Assembly: GCA_003315335.1 (NCBI GenBank)
Contig: QNRL01000010.1
Location: 62,001-126,000, forward strand
Reading direction: 5' to 3'
DNA length: 64,000 nt
From: Pseudocitrobacter faecalis
GTDB lineage: Bacteria; Pseudomonadota; Gammaproteobacteria; Enterobacterales; Enterobacteriaceae
Each line of letters starts with the position of its first letter. Within the stretch, counting starts at the first letter, position 1. Shown here piece after piece: positions 32,714 to 41,370 of this stretch. A program made the position numbers and the translations under genes. The notes beneath the pieces were generated by a model, which was not told the DNA's origin, did not search any database, and saw only the letters and a list, made by a program, of their open reading frames with translations.

Positions 32714-33766
32714 TTATTCCTTAAGGAGATCTCGAATTTCCAGAAGCTCTTCTAATTTTGGTTTAGAAAGAATGATTGCTGTATTTTCGTCGTTAAGTAA
32801 AGACAATAAAATATTTAGCTTTTCATCATTCAAGATTATTTGAACACCATCATCAGAAAATATTACATTTTTACTATCAACATTTTTGAACAAGTGTGCA
32901 CTATCTCTACCAAATTTTAGTTCTGTTTGAGTATTCGTTATAGATTCCGTATGTGTACTTTCCACAAGCTCAAGAAATTCAGATTTTAGCCGTTCTGTTT
33001 TCTTATGCGAGAGGCGCTTAATACCCAAAGTCTTACGTGTGACTGCCGAATTTTTCTTTTCTGGTCCGCCTTTATTTAAGGTGTCTGGTCCTGCTCCAGC
33101 TGCATTGTGTTCAGGTATGCCTACAATTTTGCTCGTTGTAGTCTCAATATTCTTAACGCCAGGTAAGAAACCTTCTATATGTTTTAAAACCATTTTGTGA
33201 TCGTTGGAATATTTTAACATTATTTCAATGGCGAGCGTTTTTTTGATTAGATTTAGGCTAATCAAACGTTGAAGCTCTAATGGCATATCAAGGATTTTTA
33301 GCATATTACGAATTGCGGTAGTTGATCGTTGATATCGCATTGCTAGTTCTTCAACCGAATACCCGAGACTAACAGCATGAGCTAATGCATGAGCTTGCCC
33401 AACCGGATTTAGCCCATTGCTTCTGTTACCATCGAGGTTCTCAAGGTATTCTTCAATTTCGTTTTTATAATCGATTAAGATAACAGATAATTTTGGAATA
33501 TTAGCACCTTCAGAAATTGCTAATTTTAAGCCATGAAAACGAGTATGACCTTGACGAACTAAATATTTACCTTTTCTTTTTACGACCTTGATCATATCAA
33601 CCTGCCTTCCTTCCTTAAAGGCTTGTTTGATTGACACAATCATCGATTTGACAGGTTCTTGTTCGTAACACAAATCTCCGATTACCGCCTCTCGGGGATT
33701 AAATCCCTTTTCAATTTCAACTAGATTAGTATCCACTTCAATGACTGTATGTTTGCTGTTGTTCAT
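32714..33766 (-). CDS. Second ParB/KorB-like DNA-binding protein (350 aa)
   Basis: 350 residues, start ATG 33766 behind AGGAGGAA. The architecture matches the 28338 protein: GFNPREAV near residue 18, MIKVVKRKGKYLVRQGHTRF (about 58-77) as the ParB box, LDGNRSNGLNPVGQA, and a helix-turn-helix (VEELAMRYQRSTTAIRNMLK). There is no ParA partner nearby. It lies upstream of the replicon 2 iterons and diverges from that rep gene. It could be a replication or segregation regulator. Its codon use is more AT-rich than that of the other ParB-like gene. Confidence 0.72.
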   Translation of the reverse strand: MNNSKHTVIEVDTNLVEIEKGFNPREAVIGDLCYEQEPVKSMIVSIKQAFKEGRQVDMIKVVKRKGKYLVRQGHTRFHGLKLAISEGANIPKLSVILIDYKNEIEEYLENLDGNRSNGLNPVGQAHALAHAVSLGYSVEELAMRYQRSTTAIRNMLKILDMPLELQRLISLNLIKKTLAIEIMLKYSNDHKMVLKHIEGFLPGVKNIETTTSKIVGIPEHNAAGAGPDTLNKGGPEKKNSAVTRKTLGIKRLSHKKTERLKSEFLELVESTHTESITNTQTELKFGRDSAHLFKNVDSKNVIFSDDGVQIILNDEKLNILLSLLNDENTAIILSKPKLEELLEIRDLLKE

Positions 33767-34090
33767 ATCTTCCTCCTGTTTACTACATGATACATGAACC
33801 TCAAATTTGCCAAATAGGGCTGATACATCTAAAAGGTAAACTCAAAAAATTTGCTTAATAAAATTAAAATAAAAACTGTCTTGAATAAAACAATGATAGT
33901 AAACCCACTTTCATTTCCGTTTGCGATCTGTAGATATTGATAAAGGAGCGCTATTCCTTGTTTTATATGGACTTATCATTGTTTTCAACAGGTTAGATCA
34001 ATTCTTTAGATCACTAAAGATCAATAGAGTTCAAGTAAAGATCACGGCATCTTTAACTCATTGATTATAGTAACTTTATGAAAGGATCCG

Positions 34091-34185
34091 GCATTCGGAT
34101 GCATGCGAAAAGCATTTGAATGAATAAGGAAGGCATTTACTGGAATGCTTATGGCATTTAGGTAAATGCGTAAAAAGCATTTGCA
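34091..34185. repeat. Replicon 2 iterons, left set
   Basis: Within 95 bases there are five GCATT-type elements, some paired head to head: GCATTCGGATGC, AGCATTTGAATGAA, GGCATTTACTGGAATGC, GGCATTTAGGTAAATGC and AGCATTTGC. The set lies 60 bases before the rep start. It differs in sequence from the replicon 1 iterons. The rest of the 33767-34242 gap shows no gene. Confidence 0.75.
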
Positions 34186-34242
34186 AGAATATGTTATAAA
34201 CAGTTTGCCAAATGAAAATCTTATCACCGACGAGTTAAGTTA

Positions 34243-35118
34243 ATGATTAAAAACAACGAGTTAATCCATCCTTTTGACGTAACCAGTAATGAATCAGGTA
34301 AGACTTATCAACTGACGCCTAACTCGTCCAAGTCGGTTCAGCCCGTGGCCCTGCTGAGATTGAGTGTATTTACCCCTGTCGGCACAAAAGAAAACCGCGA
34401 CCGAAACTTTGAAGTTGATGCCTCTGATGAGCTTTCGTGTATGGAAATTGCAAGATCGGAGGGTTATGACGACATCAAGATAACTGGTGTCAAACTATCT
34501 ATGTCTACCGACTTTAAGTGCTGGCTCGGGATCATCATGGCTTTCAGTAAATATGGTTTTACTTCCGAGAAGATTAGCCTGACTTTTAACGAGTTTGCGA
34601 AGATGTGTGGTATCAGTTCAACAAACATCAACAAACGAACTCGTGCGCGCTTTAAAGAGTCATTAATGAACCTTGCATCGGTAGTGCTTGCCTTCTCAGA
34701 CTCTCGTAGTGGTCGGTTCACAGTAACGCATCTGGTGCAGAAGGCTATGATTGATCCAAAAAGCGATACTGTTGAGCTGGTTGGGGATCCTTCTATGTGG
34801 GAACTGTATCGTTACGACCATAAGACATTGTTAAGCCTTCAGGTTCTATACATTTTGGCTAAAAAAGAAGCTGCGCAATCTCTCTATATTTATTTTGAAG
34901 CAATGCCAGCTGGTACGTTGTTCGTTAATATGAAACGGTTGAGGGAAAGGTTGCTTCTTACAACCCCTATTCGTACGCAAAACCAGATAATTCGTAAAGC
35001 AATGCGGGAACTTGAATCTATCGGATATCTCGATTATCAAGAAGTTAAGAAAGGTCGCGACATACAATTTCAGATCTTCAAAAGAAGCCCTAAGCTGGCC
35101 CTTGCCAAACAAGGTTGA
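34243..35118 (+). CDS. RepHI-type replication initiator (replicon 2)
   Basis: 291 residues, clearly paralogous to the 19745 initiator. Shared blocks are SGKTYQLTPNSSKSVQPVAL, LSVFTPV, EIARSEGYDDIKITG, FKCWLGII, DHKTLLSLQ and SLYIYFEAMP, ending in IGYLDYQEVKKG. It lacks the acidic C-terminal tail of the first one. It is flanked by GCATTT iterons on both sides. A plasmid with two related initiators and two unrelated iteron families matches the multi-replicon design of IncHI plasmids. The ribosome site is weak. Confidence 0.88.
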   Translation: MIKNNELIHPFDVTSNESGKTYQLTPNSSKSVQPVALLRLSVFTPVGTKENRDRNFEVDASDELSCMEIARSEGYDDIKITGVKLSMSTDFKCWLGIIMAFSKYGFTSEKISLTFNEFAKMCGISSTNINKRTRARFKESLMNLASVVLAFSDSRSGRFTVTHLVQKAMIDPKSDTVELVGDPSMWELYRYDHKTLLSLQVLYILAKKEAAQSLYIYFEAMPAGTLFVNMKRLRERLLLTTPIRTQNQIIRKAMRELESIGYLDYQEVKKGRDIQFQIFKRSPKLALAKQG

Positions 35119-35227
35119 AAGCTATCTGGTATGCACTGGTTATAACCTGCTGAAAAATAAGTTATTTATCAGTGCTATGCTTAGTGCTTCTTTTACTACT
35201 GGTCTTACATCTCGGCTTAATGTGCAA

Positions 35228-35240
35228 AAAAGTAACTTTT
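35228..35240. promoter_or_regulatory. Dispersed palindrome AAAAGTWACTTTT (perfect copy)
   Basis: Perfect copy about 110 bases past the replicon 2 rep gene, before the right iteron set. Confidence 0.62.
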
Positions 35241-35350
35241 CAAACGAACTCCTGACTATTCATCTGTATGCCTTTCTGACTCAAGCGTACATGCTAGCCC
35301 ATTCATTAAATGCCGTTGAGCAAGATGGTTTCGTGCGCACTCTATTCACG

Positions 35351-35841
35351 TGAATGCCTTTTGTGGATTACGCCTCTTACATTCATACAAATGCTTTTGA
35401 TGTCGGTATCCCAAAAATTCATTCATTGAAATGCTTTTGTTTGCCACTGTATCCCGAGCATAGCTATGCAGTGGTATAAAAAGGCATTTTGGTGAATGGC
35501 ATTAGGTCGAATGACACACAGTTCAGCTTTGTTAAGAGCGAGAATGGTCCAAGACATCTATGACATTGGGCATCAGAAGGACTATGTGCTTGATATGAGA
35601 TCAAAAAAATATCAGAAGCATCACAACTCCAATGGCATTCAAAGAAATGCCTTTGTTTTGTTAGTACACCAAACAACCCAAAATTCATGCAGTTATATCA
35701 AAGACTCATTCGCAAAAGGACTCAGCCAGAAAGCATTTGCTTAAATAGCATTGGCCAAAAGCATTCGAATGAATGATGTTCGTATGGACAAGACAAAGTC
35801 CCACTCACGCCCAGAGGTGTAAAAGGCATTTAGATGAATGA
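35351..35841. repeat. Replicon 2 iterons, right set
   Basis: About ten GCATTT/AAATGC elements over 490 bases in both orientations, for example GAATGCCTTTTG, AAATGCTTTTG (twice), AAAGGCATTTTGGTGAATG, GGCATTCAAAGAAATGCC, AAAAGCATTCGAATGAATG and AAAGGCATTTAGATGAATG. Several contain ATGAATG after the core. The region has no gene that I support. It is the likely origin or copy-control region of replicon 2. Confidence 0.75.
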
Positions 35842-36266
35842 CGCACCGGCCCGAGGATTGTATGTAGTTTCTCCAACTGATAGTTGCCGAACCAGGGAGC
35901 ACAGTGATATGCGGCCTTCTCAGAATCAAGAGATAGATAATAAGGGAACAAAAAAGATTAGATATGAAGCTTAGTTACCTGCCCGATATCTAGTTAGAGC
36001 TTTTCAAACCATCAAAAGTGACTTTTATGCTTGAGGAGTCTCATCAGCTTCAGGATTGAGCTTAACGTAATCTTACCCCCTCCCCTCTTTCAAACTTTTA
36101 CTAAGCGTTCACTGGTACCTTTCAAAGATTATGCTTTAGGCCCTTTGCTTAAAAATTCACCAATCGCTAAACGTTAAAAAAAGGGGGTTTATGCGAACGG
36201 AAGGATCGGAATAAAAAAGTATTATTCATTCGCGTTTACGTGAACTCAAATCTACACGGAGTAATT
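35842..36266. other. Region upstream of the transfer operon
   Basis: No gene supported. It holds a G-centred palindrome (36014-36026) about 240 bases before trhA. The trhA promoter must be here or just upstream, but I cannot assign it. Confidence 0.45.
36014..36026. promoter_or_regulatory. Dispersed palindrome with G centre
   Basis: AAAAGTGACTTTT: both six-base arms are perfect and only the centre differs. It lies upstream of the transfer operon. Confidence 0.55.
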
Positions 36267-36620
36267 ATGGAACTTTCTTTAAATATTGGCCTTAGTGAAA
36301 AGAAATCTAACACGGCTGCACTTTTTAAAACAAAAAGCGCAAAAGTGATTTTGTTTGTTCTGCTGACCGTGCTTTTTTGCGGTCTGGCATATGCGGGTTC
36401 AGATGATGGGGCACTGGGAGATATTTGGTCATACATGAGTGAAAGTATGACTGGAGCTCCGGGCAAAATTCTGGCAGCCGCGATGTTGATCTCAAGCGTA
36501 TATTTCTCTGTCCTTAAGCCTAACCCGGGCCTGGCACTGGTTTCATTATTCATGATGCTGGTAATGGCCAACGGCGAGAAAATTATCAGCACCTTTATGG
36601 ATGCTGGCGTACCGCTGTAA
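36267..36620 (+). CDS. trhA: Conjugative pilin precursor TrhA
   Basis: 117 residues from ATG 36267 (GGAGT upstream; a GTG nine codons earlier is unlikely). A long leader of about 43 residues ends in a hydrophobic stretch and AYA, leaving a mature pilin of about 74 residues. This has two hydrophobic segments (KILAAAMLISSVYFSV and GLALVSLFMMLVMA), as in F-type pilins. The mature subunit sits in the inner membrane and is assembled into the pilus. It is the first gene of the cluster. A hairpin after it may reduce read-through so that pilin is made in excess. Confidence 0.88.
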   Translation: MELSLNIGLSEKKSNTAALFKTKSAKVILFVLLTVLFCGLAYAGSDDGALGDIWSYMSESMTGAPGKILAAAMLISSVYFSVLKPNPGLALVSLFMMLVMANGEKIISTFMDAGVPL

Positions 36621-36639
36621 TTTATTGTTAATCATGCAT

Positions 36640-36658
36640 GAGGGGGTTCATCCCCCTC
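36640..36658 (+). terminator. Attenuator-like hairpin between trhA and trhL
   Basis: GAGGGGG and CCCCCTC arms with a 5-base loop, followed by TCTGGATTTTT. The short T-run and the operon layout suggest partial termination. Confidence 0.5.
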
Positions 36659-36670
36659 TCTGGATTTTTA

Positions 36671-36988
36671 ATGAGTAAGCAGAACGACGTTCCTCAGCAT
36701 ACCTATAGATTCCCTTTCAGGATCAACATGCCTCTACTGATTTTGTTTTGGGATGCCAAAAAATTAGGGCTTGCATTCATTCTGGTTGCATTTGGGAATA
36801 TCTTCGAATGCTTCGGGTTTTCTGTTGTAGCAGCGGTTGTGTATTGGATTGCGTATAACAAAGCAGCTGAGTCAGGAATAAGAGGATTGCTAAAACACAA
36901 ACTCTGGTGGCTCGGTTTTTTGCCAGGTAAAGCAGTTTTTAGTAGCCGTTATTTCAACGATCCATTTATCAGAGATTTGTATTCTTGA
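36671..36988 (+). CDS. trhL: Transfer membrane protein TrhL (TraL family)
   Basis: 105 residues starting at ATG 36671. It begins with YRFPFRINMPLLILFWD and then has two adjacent membrane segments (GLAFILVAFGNIFECFGF and SVVAAVVYWIAYNKA), the size and shape of TraL proteins. TraL is a small inner-membrane part of the F-type secretion apparatus. Its place between the pilin and TraE genes is the conserved F order. Confidence 0.85.
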   Translation: MSKQNDVPQHTYRFPFRINMPLLILFWDAKKLGLAFILVAFGNIFECFGFSVVAAVVYWIAYNKAAESGIRGLLKHKLWWLGFLPGKAVFSSRYFNDPFIRDLYS

Positions 36989-36999
36989 TGGAGCTATGA

Positions 37000-37788
37000 A
37001 TGAAAATGCTAAGTGGCATTAACATCCCTTTTTTCAAAAAATCTAAAAAGGATGAAAACGGTGATCTTGAACAGTCATACGTAAAGAAAGATGAAAGTGC
37101 TAAGGGACGTTTTTTGGACATTAAAAAACGATTTAGCCCACAAGCTGAAGCGTCAGGTGCTGGAATTACATACAGCGCCCTGATTAATCGTGATACAAAA
37201 CTTATCCGCATTAATACTGTTTCAATAGCCGTCATTGGGTTATTGGTTGCAAAGATTCTTTTTTTCACTGACCCAGTGACGATTGTTACCCCTCCAAACA
37301 TGAATGAAGAGATCACGGTTGTTGGTAACAAAGCATCGGAATCTTATAAAACACAATGGGCTCTCTTTTTTAGTACCCTTTTAGGGAATATTAATCCAAC
37401 TAATATTTCCTTTGTGACGGCCTATGTCCTCGATGCCCTTTCACCTGAACTACAGGCTAAAACGAGTGAGTCTTTACAGGAGCAGATAAATATCATGCAG
37501 GCTCGTGGTGTTGAGCAGACCTTTAAGCCTAATGATATTTACTTTGATCCAAAAAATGACATGGTCTATGTCTGGGGTACCAAAACGACTCGACTTGTAA
37601 ATGTTCCGGACAAAACTGAATCATCGAAATGGACTTATGAATGGGTTCTCGGGATGAAAAATGGTCGCCCAAGAATTGCATATGTAAATCAATATTCCGG
37701 AACACCGAATATTAAAAAAATTACGATAAACGGCAAAGAGCAACTGGCAACGCTGGATAATCCGCCACCGTCTACAGGTAACAAGTGA
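37000..37788 (+). CDS. trhE: Transfer protein TrhE (TraE family)
   Basis: 262 residues. The N-terminal 65 residues are basic and cytoplasmic, followed by one membrane anchor (TVSIAVIGLLVAKILFF) and a periplasmic domain with FVTAYVLDALSPELQ and a beta-rich end, as in TraE/VirB8-like proteins of the core complex. It is longer at the N terminus than F TraE. It overlaps trhK by the stop and start codons. Confidence 0.85.
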   Translation: MKMLSGINIPFFKKSKKDENGDLEQSYVKKDESAKGRFLDIKKRFSPQAEASGAGITYSALINRDTKLIRINTVSIAVIGLLVAKILFFTDPVTIVTPPNMNEEITVVGNKASESYKTQWALFFSTLLGNINPTNISFVTAYVLDALSPELQAKTSESLQEQINIMQARGVEQTFKPNDIYFDPKNDMVYVWGTKTTRLVNVPDKTESSKWTYEWVLGMKNGRPRIAYVNQYSGTPNIKKITINGKEQLATLDNPPPSTGNK

Positions 37789-39059
37789 TGATTAAAAAAA
37801 AGGGCTTAGGCTTCAACGCAATTACAGCATTGATCATGCTCACGACTTCGAACTGCGTAATCGCTGAAGAATACCAATTGCCAGCAACAATTAATAACCC
37901 GGTTGTAATGCCAGTTGGTGCTGACGGATTTCAGAATGGAGCTGCAAAAGCCATTATTCCGGGTCAAGCTGGTTCTGAACAGTCAGGTGCACAAACAAAC
38001 CTTAGTGAAGCCGGTAATGCGCAGGGACAAAAACCTACAACTGATCTCCCTACCGTGCAACTTTCCCCAGCCAGCAATGCTTCGCCTGCGGTAAGCGCTA
38101 TTACTGGAGCATTATCAAATAATCCTAGTCTCCCCGGATTTGACGCACAGACCCGATCTGGTGCAATTGATAGCTATGGGAGACCAACAGGTACCTCTTC
38201 CCAGCAGAATGCAACCAATGCGACCGCCACGTCAAAAGCCGATGAACTTTATGTCGAAGCTCGTAACCGATATAAAGAAGTTCAGCGTGTAAATGTGCCG
38301 CCTGGTGGGAATGTGGTACTGCCAGTTTCACGAGGACTTCAAAACAGAATATCGACCAGCTTCAAGAATGCTTCTGTCAGTACTTCTACCCCTGCTGAAG
38401 AGGCAAGCATATTTGTTAATGGTGGCGATGTCTTTATTTCAACTAATACCGATAAACCAATCGGGATTATGTTGTCTGAAGATCAGGTACCTGAATCGAC
38501 CTATAACCTGACCCTGGTACCGCTTGATGTTCCCGGTGCGATGATTTCAGTTACTACATCTTTAAGCCCATCTATGCAAGCCAAACGTGAAACCTCATTG
38601 GATAAGCAAAACTATGAGGAAATGTTGGCCCGCTCCCAGTCAGAAGAACTGGCTCCAACGGATCCAAAACAAGACGATCATAAACAAAGAATCATTGATT
38701 TATTGACTCCTGTGGCTCTTGGTGAGGTCCCTTCAGGATTCAGTTTACAACAGGACCGACTTTCTCGTATTCCTGCGCCAGAGCAGTCACCATGTAACTT
38801 TAATATGTATGCAAAGCTCGGTCAGAGACTGGTTGGCTCACGTGAACTTATTGATGTAATTCTTGTGAAAAACGATAAACCATACGGTCAAATCGTTGCT
38901 GATCAGCAGTGTATGGCAGAAGGCGTTATTGCAAGTGCTTTATTTGATAAAGCATACCTGCAACCGGGAGAAGAAACAGAGCTTTACATAGTCCGGGATA
39001 AATTGTTCAAGGAACGCGAGGCCCGGGTTACAACCAGACCAAGTCTAATCAGAAAATAA
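37788..39059 (+). CDS. trhK: Transfer outer-membrane core protein TrhK (TraK family)
   Basis: 423 residues from ATG 37788 (the GTG immediately before it is also possible). An N-terminal signal sequence (ITALIMLTTSNCVIA) and a Gln/Ala/Pro-rich low-complexity region of about 120 residues come before the conserved part, which starts near VQRVNVPPGGNVVLPVSR and includes INGG-type strands as in secretin-like TraK proteins. TraK forms the outer-membrane ring with TraB and TraV. The gene overlaps trhE. Confidence 0.82.
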   Translation: MIKKKGLGFNAITALIMLTTSNCVIAEEYQLPATINNPVVMPVGADGFQNGAAKAIIPGQAGSEQSGAQTNLSEAGNAQGQKPTTDLPTVQLSPASNASPAVSAITGALSNNPSLPGFDAQTRSGAIDSYGRPTGTSSQQNATNATATSKADELYVEARNRYKEVQRVNVPPGGNVVLPVSRGLQNRISTSFKNASVSTSTPAEEASIFVNGGDVFISTNTDKPIGIMLSEDQVPESTYNLTLVPLDVPGAMISVTTSLSPSMQAKRETSLDKQNYEEMLARSQSEELAPTDPKQDDHKQRIIDLLTPVALGEVPSGFSLQQDRLSRIPAPEQSPCNFNMYAKLGQRLVGSRELIDVILVKNDKPYGQIVADQQCMAEGVIASALFDKAYLQPGEETELYIVRDKLFKEREARVTTRPSLIRK

Positions 39060-39060
39060 T

Positions 39061-39522
39061 ATGGGAAAAGTTACTTTGCCTGCTCTGCTTGGGGCCACCG
39101 TGATTGGTTTTGTCGTATTTGCTTTAACCAGCTTTTACTACAGGTCAGAATATATACCAAAAAGGAGTGTATTAATCGTTCCGGACGCACCCATTAGTAT
39201 CGAAGATGGCAGTAACGCTTTTCCCGTTCAGACAGTAATAATGAACGATCCAACTCTTATTGATAAATTTGTAGGAGAGGGCAATATTAATGAGGAGAAT
39301 GCTTTTGACTATCACAAAAGTAACGTTTTGGAACCTAATTACAAACATGAAATATCTAGAACGAGCCAGATAGATAAAGCTGAAATGAATCATCCATCTG
39401 TTCGTGAAAACTGGGCCAGAGCAGGTGAACCCTATATCGTTCCTCAGATGTCTGACAGCGAACGAAATCTAAAAATTAAACGATTCCAGAAACCTACAAG
39501 TGGAGCTAATCATGGACATTAA
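39061..39522 (+). CDS. Unknown transfer-cluster protein with one membrane anchor (153 aa)
   Basis: 153 residues with a membrane segment at about residues 6-26 (LPALLGATVIGFVVFALTSF) and a polar periplasmic tail. Not found in the F order, where traB follows traK directly. Its first codons (MGKVTLPALL) contain a near-copy of the dispersed palindrome (39066-39078) and a second variant occurs at 39316. It overlaps trhB by 11 bases, so it is co-translated with the core genes. Function unknown. Confidence 0.65.
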   Translation: MGKVTLPALLGATVIGFVVFALTSFYYRSEYIPKRSVLIVPDAPISIEDGSNAFPVQTVIMNDPTLIDKFVGEGNINEENAFDYHKSNVLEPNYKHEISRTSQIDKAEMNHPSVRENWARAGEPYIVPQMSDSERNLKIKRFQKPTSGANHGH

Positions 39523-40867
39523 AAAGGCCTGGGAAAATAAGACCGTCAGACTTTCTGTTATTGGCGCTCTGCTGGTAGTGATTGTTTATATTATTAGCCA
39601 GTCTATTTTTTCCACACCAGTTAAGAAAGAAAAGAAAACACAGAAAAAAGACATGCAGACCAATTTGTTGTTAGATGATTCGCAAATGAACAAATTGAGT
39701 AATGAAGAAAGCCAGAAAGTATATAAAGAAATGGTTAAGCAAAACCGACTTGACCAAAATGCGGCGAAAGAGGACCGCGAAAAAGCAGAAAAAGCCCAAC
39801 AGGAAACTAAAGCCCAAGTTGCAAGTTTAACTTCTCAACTTCAGCAGCTGTCTCAGCAAATTAATGATATGCAGACAAATCGAAACGGCAATCGTAACTT
39901 GGATGCTGGTAGTTCGCGTAAAACGATTAATGAGCAGGCACCGGCAGCTCCTTATCAGCTTAATGCTAATGCGCCGATTAATGGCGTAAACCCTAATTAC
40001 GCTTCTATCACACCTACGCGTAATAGCCCAATGAGAACAATCACACAAAGTTCCATTAAGACTAATGGTACCGATGGTGTCATTCAGGTTATGCCCGTGT
40101 CTGAAAACAGAATCAAGGAAGGCAGAGAGGTCATTGCAGGAGATAAAGCGCCAACTCGGACTGTACGAGGTGATGGTACTGCGCCAGTTGATAGCAAAGC
40201 GCGGCATGCTGCCCGAAAAGATGAAATGTTTCTTCCGGCAACATCTATTATCACTGGTGTTCTGATTACCGGGCTTGAAGCGCCTACAAGCCTTTCTTCC
40301 AAATCAGAACCAATGCCAGTAACGATGCGTATTAAAAAAGATGTCATCATGCCCAATAATTTCACCATGGATTTGCGTGACTGTAACCTTCTGGGTTCAG
40401 CTGTTGGTGATCTGGCGTCACAGCGTGCTTACATACGTGCCACTTCTATCTCTTGTGTTAATTCAAAAGGGAAAGCTTTTGACGTAAAACTGGAAGCATA
40501 TGCTGTAAGTGAAAATGACGGAAAAAATGGGATCCGAGGCACGCTTATCAGCCGAAATGGTAACGCAATTGCAGGAGCTGCATTTGCCGGTGGACTTTCT
40601 TCACTTGCCGGTAGCTTAAGTCCCAGTAAGGTATCTTCACTTAACATCGACCCTAATTCACAGGCTCAGTATCAGTCCCCTAATTTTGGTGCACTTGGGG
40701 CATTAGCCGGGGCTGGTGCAGCTCAAGGTGGTCTTAATCGACTCGTCGATTACTACACCGCAATTGCAGAACAACAGTGGCCAATCGTAGAAATTAGCCC
40801 TGGCCGAGCTATTACATTTGTCGTTCAGACCGGAACTACAATTCCAACGAATCTGACCAGTCGCTGA
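39512..40867 (+). CDS. trhB: Transfer core protein TrhB (TraB/VirB10 family)
   Basis: 451 residues from ATG 39512 (GGAGC six bases upstream). It has one inner-membrane anchor (about residues 14-33), a coiled coil (KEDREKAEKAQQETKAQVAS, about 70-110), a Pro/Asn-rich spacer, and a VirB10-type C-terminal domain with FLPATSIITGVLITGLEAPT and GRAITFVVQTGTTIPT. TraB spans the periplasm and links the inner- and outer-membrane parts of the secretion channel. Confidence 0.88.
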   Translation: MDIKKAWENKTVRLSVIGALLVVIVYIISQSIFSTPVKKEKKTQKKDMQTNLLLDDSQMNKLSNEESQKVYKEMVKQNRLDQNAAKEDREKAEKAQQETKAQVASLTSQLQQLSQQINDMQTNRNGNRNLDAGSSRKTINEQAPAAPYQLNANAPINGVNPNYASITPTRNSPMRTITQSSIKTNGTDGVIQVMPVSENRIKEGREVIAGDKAPTRTVRGDGTAPVDSKARHAARKDEMFLPATSIITGVLITGLEAPTSLSSKSEPMPVTMRIKKDVIMPNNFTMDLRDCNLLGSAVGDLASQRAYIRATSISCVNSKGKAFDVKLEAYAVSENDGKNGIRGTLISRNGNAIAGAAFAGGLSSLAGSLSPSKVSSLNIDPNSQAQYQSPNFGALGALAGAGAAQGGLNRLVDYYTAIAEQQWPIVEISPGRAITFVVQTGTTIPTNLTSR

Positions 40868-40874
40868 GGTTTAA

Positions 40875-41357
40875 ATGGATAGTTTAGAAAAAAAAGAATC
40901 GCCTGAATCAGCTGGACCTGAAATCACTAAAAAAATGGTGCGAGAAAGGACAACAAAAAAAATTACCTTCGAAATTGATATTGAAAAAATATTGAAGTAT
41001 TTATTTTTCTTCGCCTTTGCCGTATTGGTCATTATTTATGGTTATAAAGGCTTTATGAATGTTTACGATTACTTCAATAAACAATCCCAGCCTTCGTACA
41101 AGATTGCAGTGCTTGACATGCCTGAATTACGTAAGGAATTTTTCAAGCATCACGGAGGCCGTACTGCTGACAATGATAGATCTCAATTCGAAGAATATTT
41201 CAGAACATTAATGAAGATCTACCGTGACCGTGGCTATTTAATTATTGATGCAACGCTTGCCGTTACTGTACCGGATAGTGTTGAAATCGTCACTTATATG
41301 GAACTTGAAGATAGCTCTGAAGCGGTACAATCAAGTTCTTATAATGCAAAGAAGTAG
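40875..41357 (+). CDS. Inner-membrane transfer protein, TrbI(F-type)-like
   Basis: 160 residues. A charged N terminus of about 35 residues precedes one membrane segment (YLFFFAFAVLVIIYGYKGF) and a domain with YKIAVLDMPELRKEFF and GYLIIDATLAVTVPDSVEI. The LDM...EF and final AVxxxPD pattern resembles TrbI of F-type systems, which affects pilus retraction. The match is from memory of the pattern and moderate only. It lies 7 bases after trhB. Confidence 0.58.
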   Translation: MDSLEKKESPESAGPEITKKMVRERTTKKITFEIDIEKILKYLFFFAFAVLVIIYGYKGFMNVYDYFNKQSQPSYKIAVLDMPELRKEFFKHHGGRTADNDRSQFEEYFRTLMKIYRDRGYLIIDATLAVTVPDSVEIVTYMELEDSSEAVQSSSYNAKK

Positions 41358-41370
41358 AGGGCACCCAATA

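Noticed and set aside
35012..35353. A 113-codon forward frame overlapping the end of rep 2
   Set aside because: Most of it overlaps rep in another frame and it has no convincing start; the remaining part is iteron DNA.
36236..36592. A 118-codon reverse-strand frame
   Set aside because: It lies antisense to the pilin gene trhA, which has clear family features.
41245..41370. Extended N terminus of the DsbC-like protein
   Set aside because: The frame is open but lies inside the preceding gene and would hide the signal peptide; GTG 41371 is preferred.
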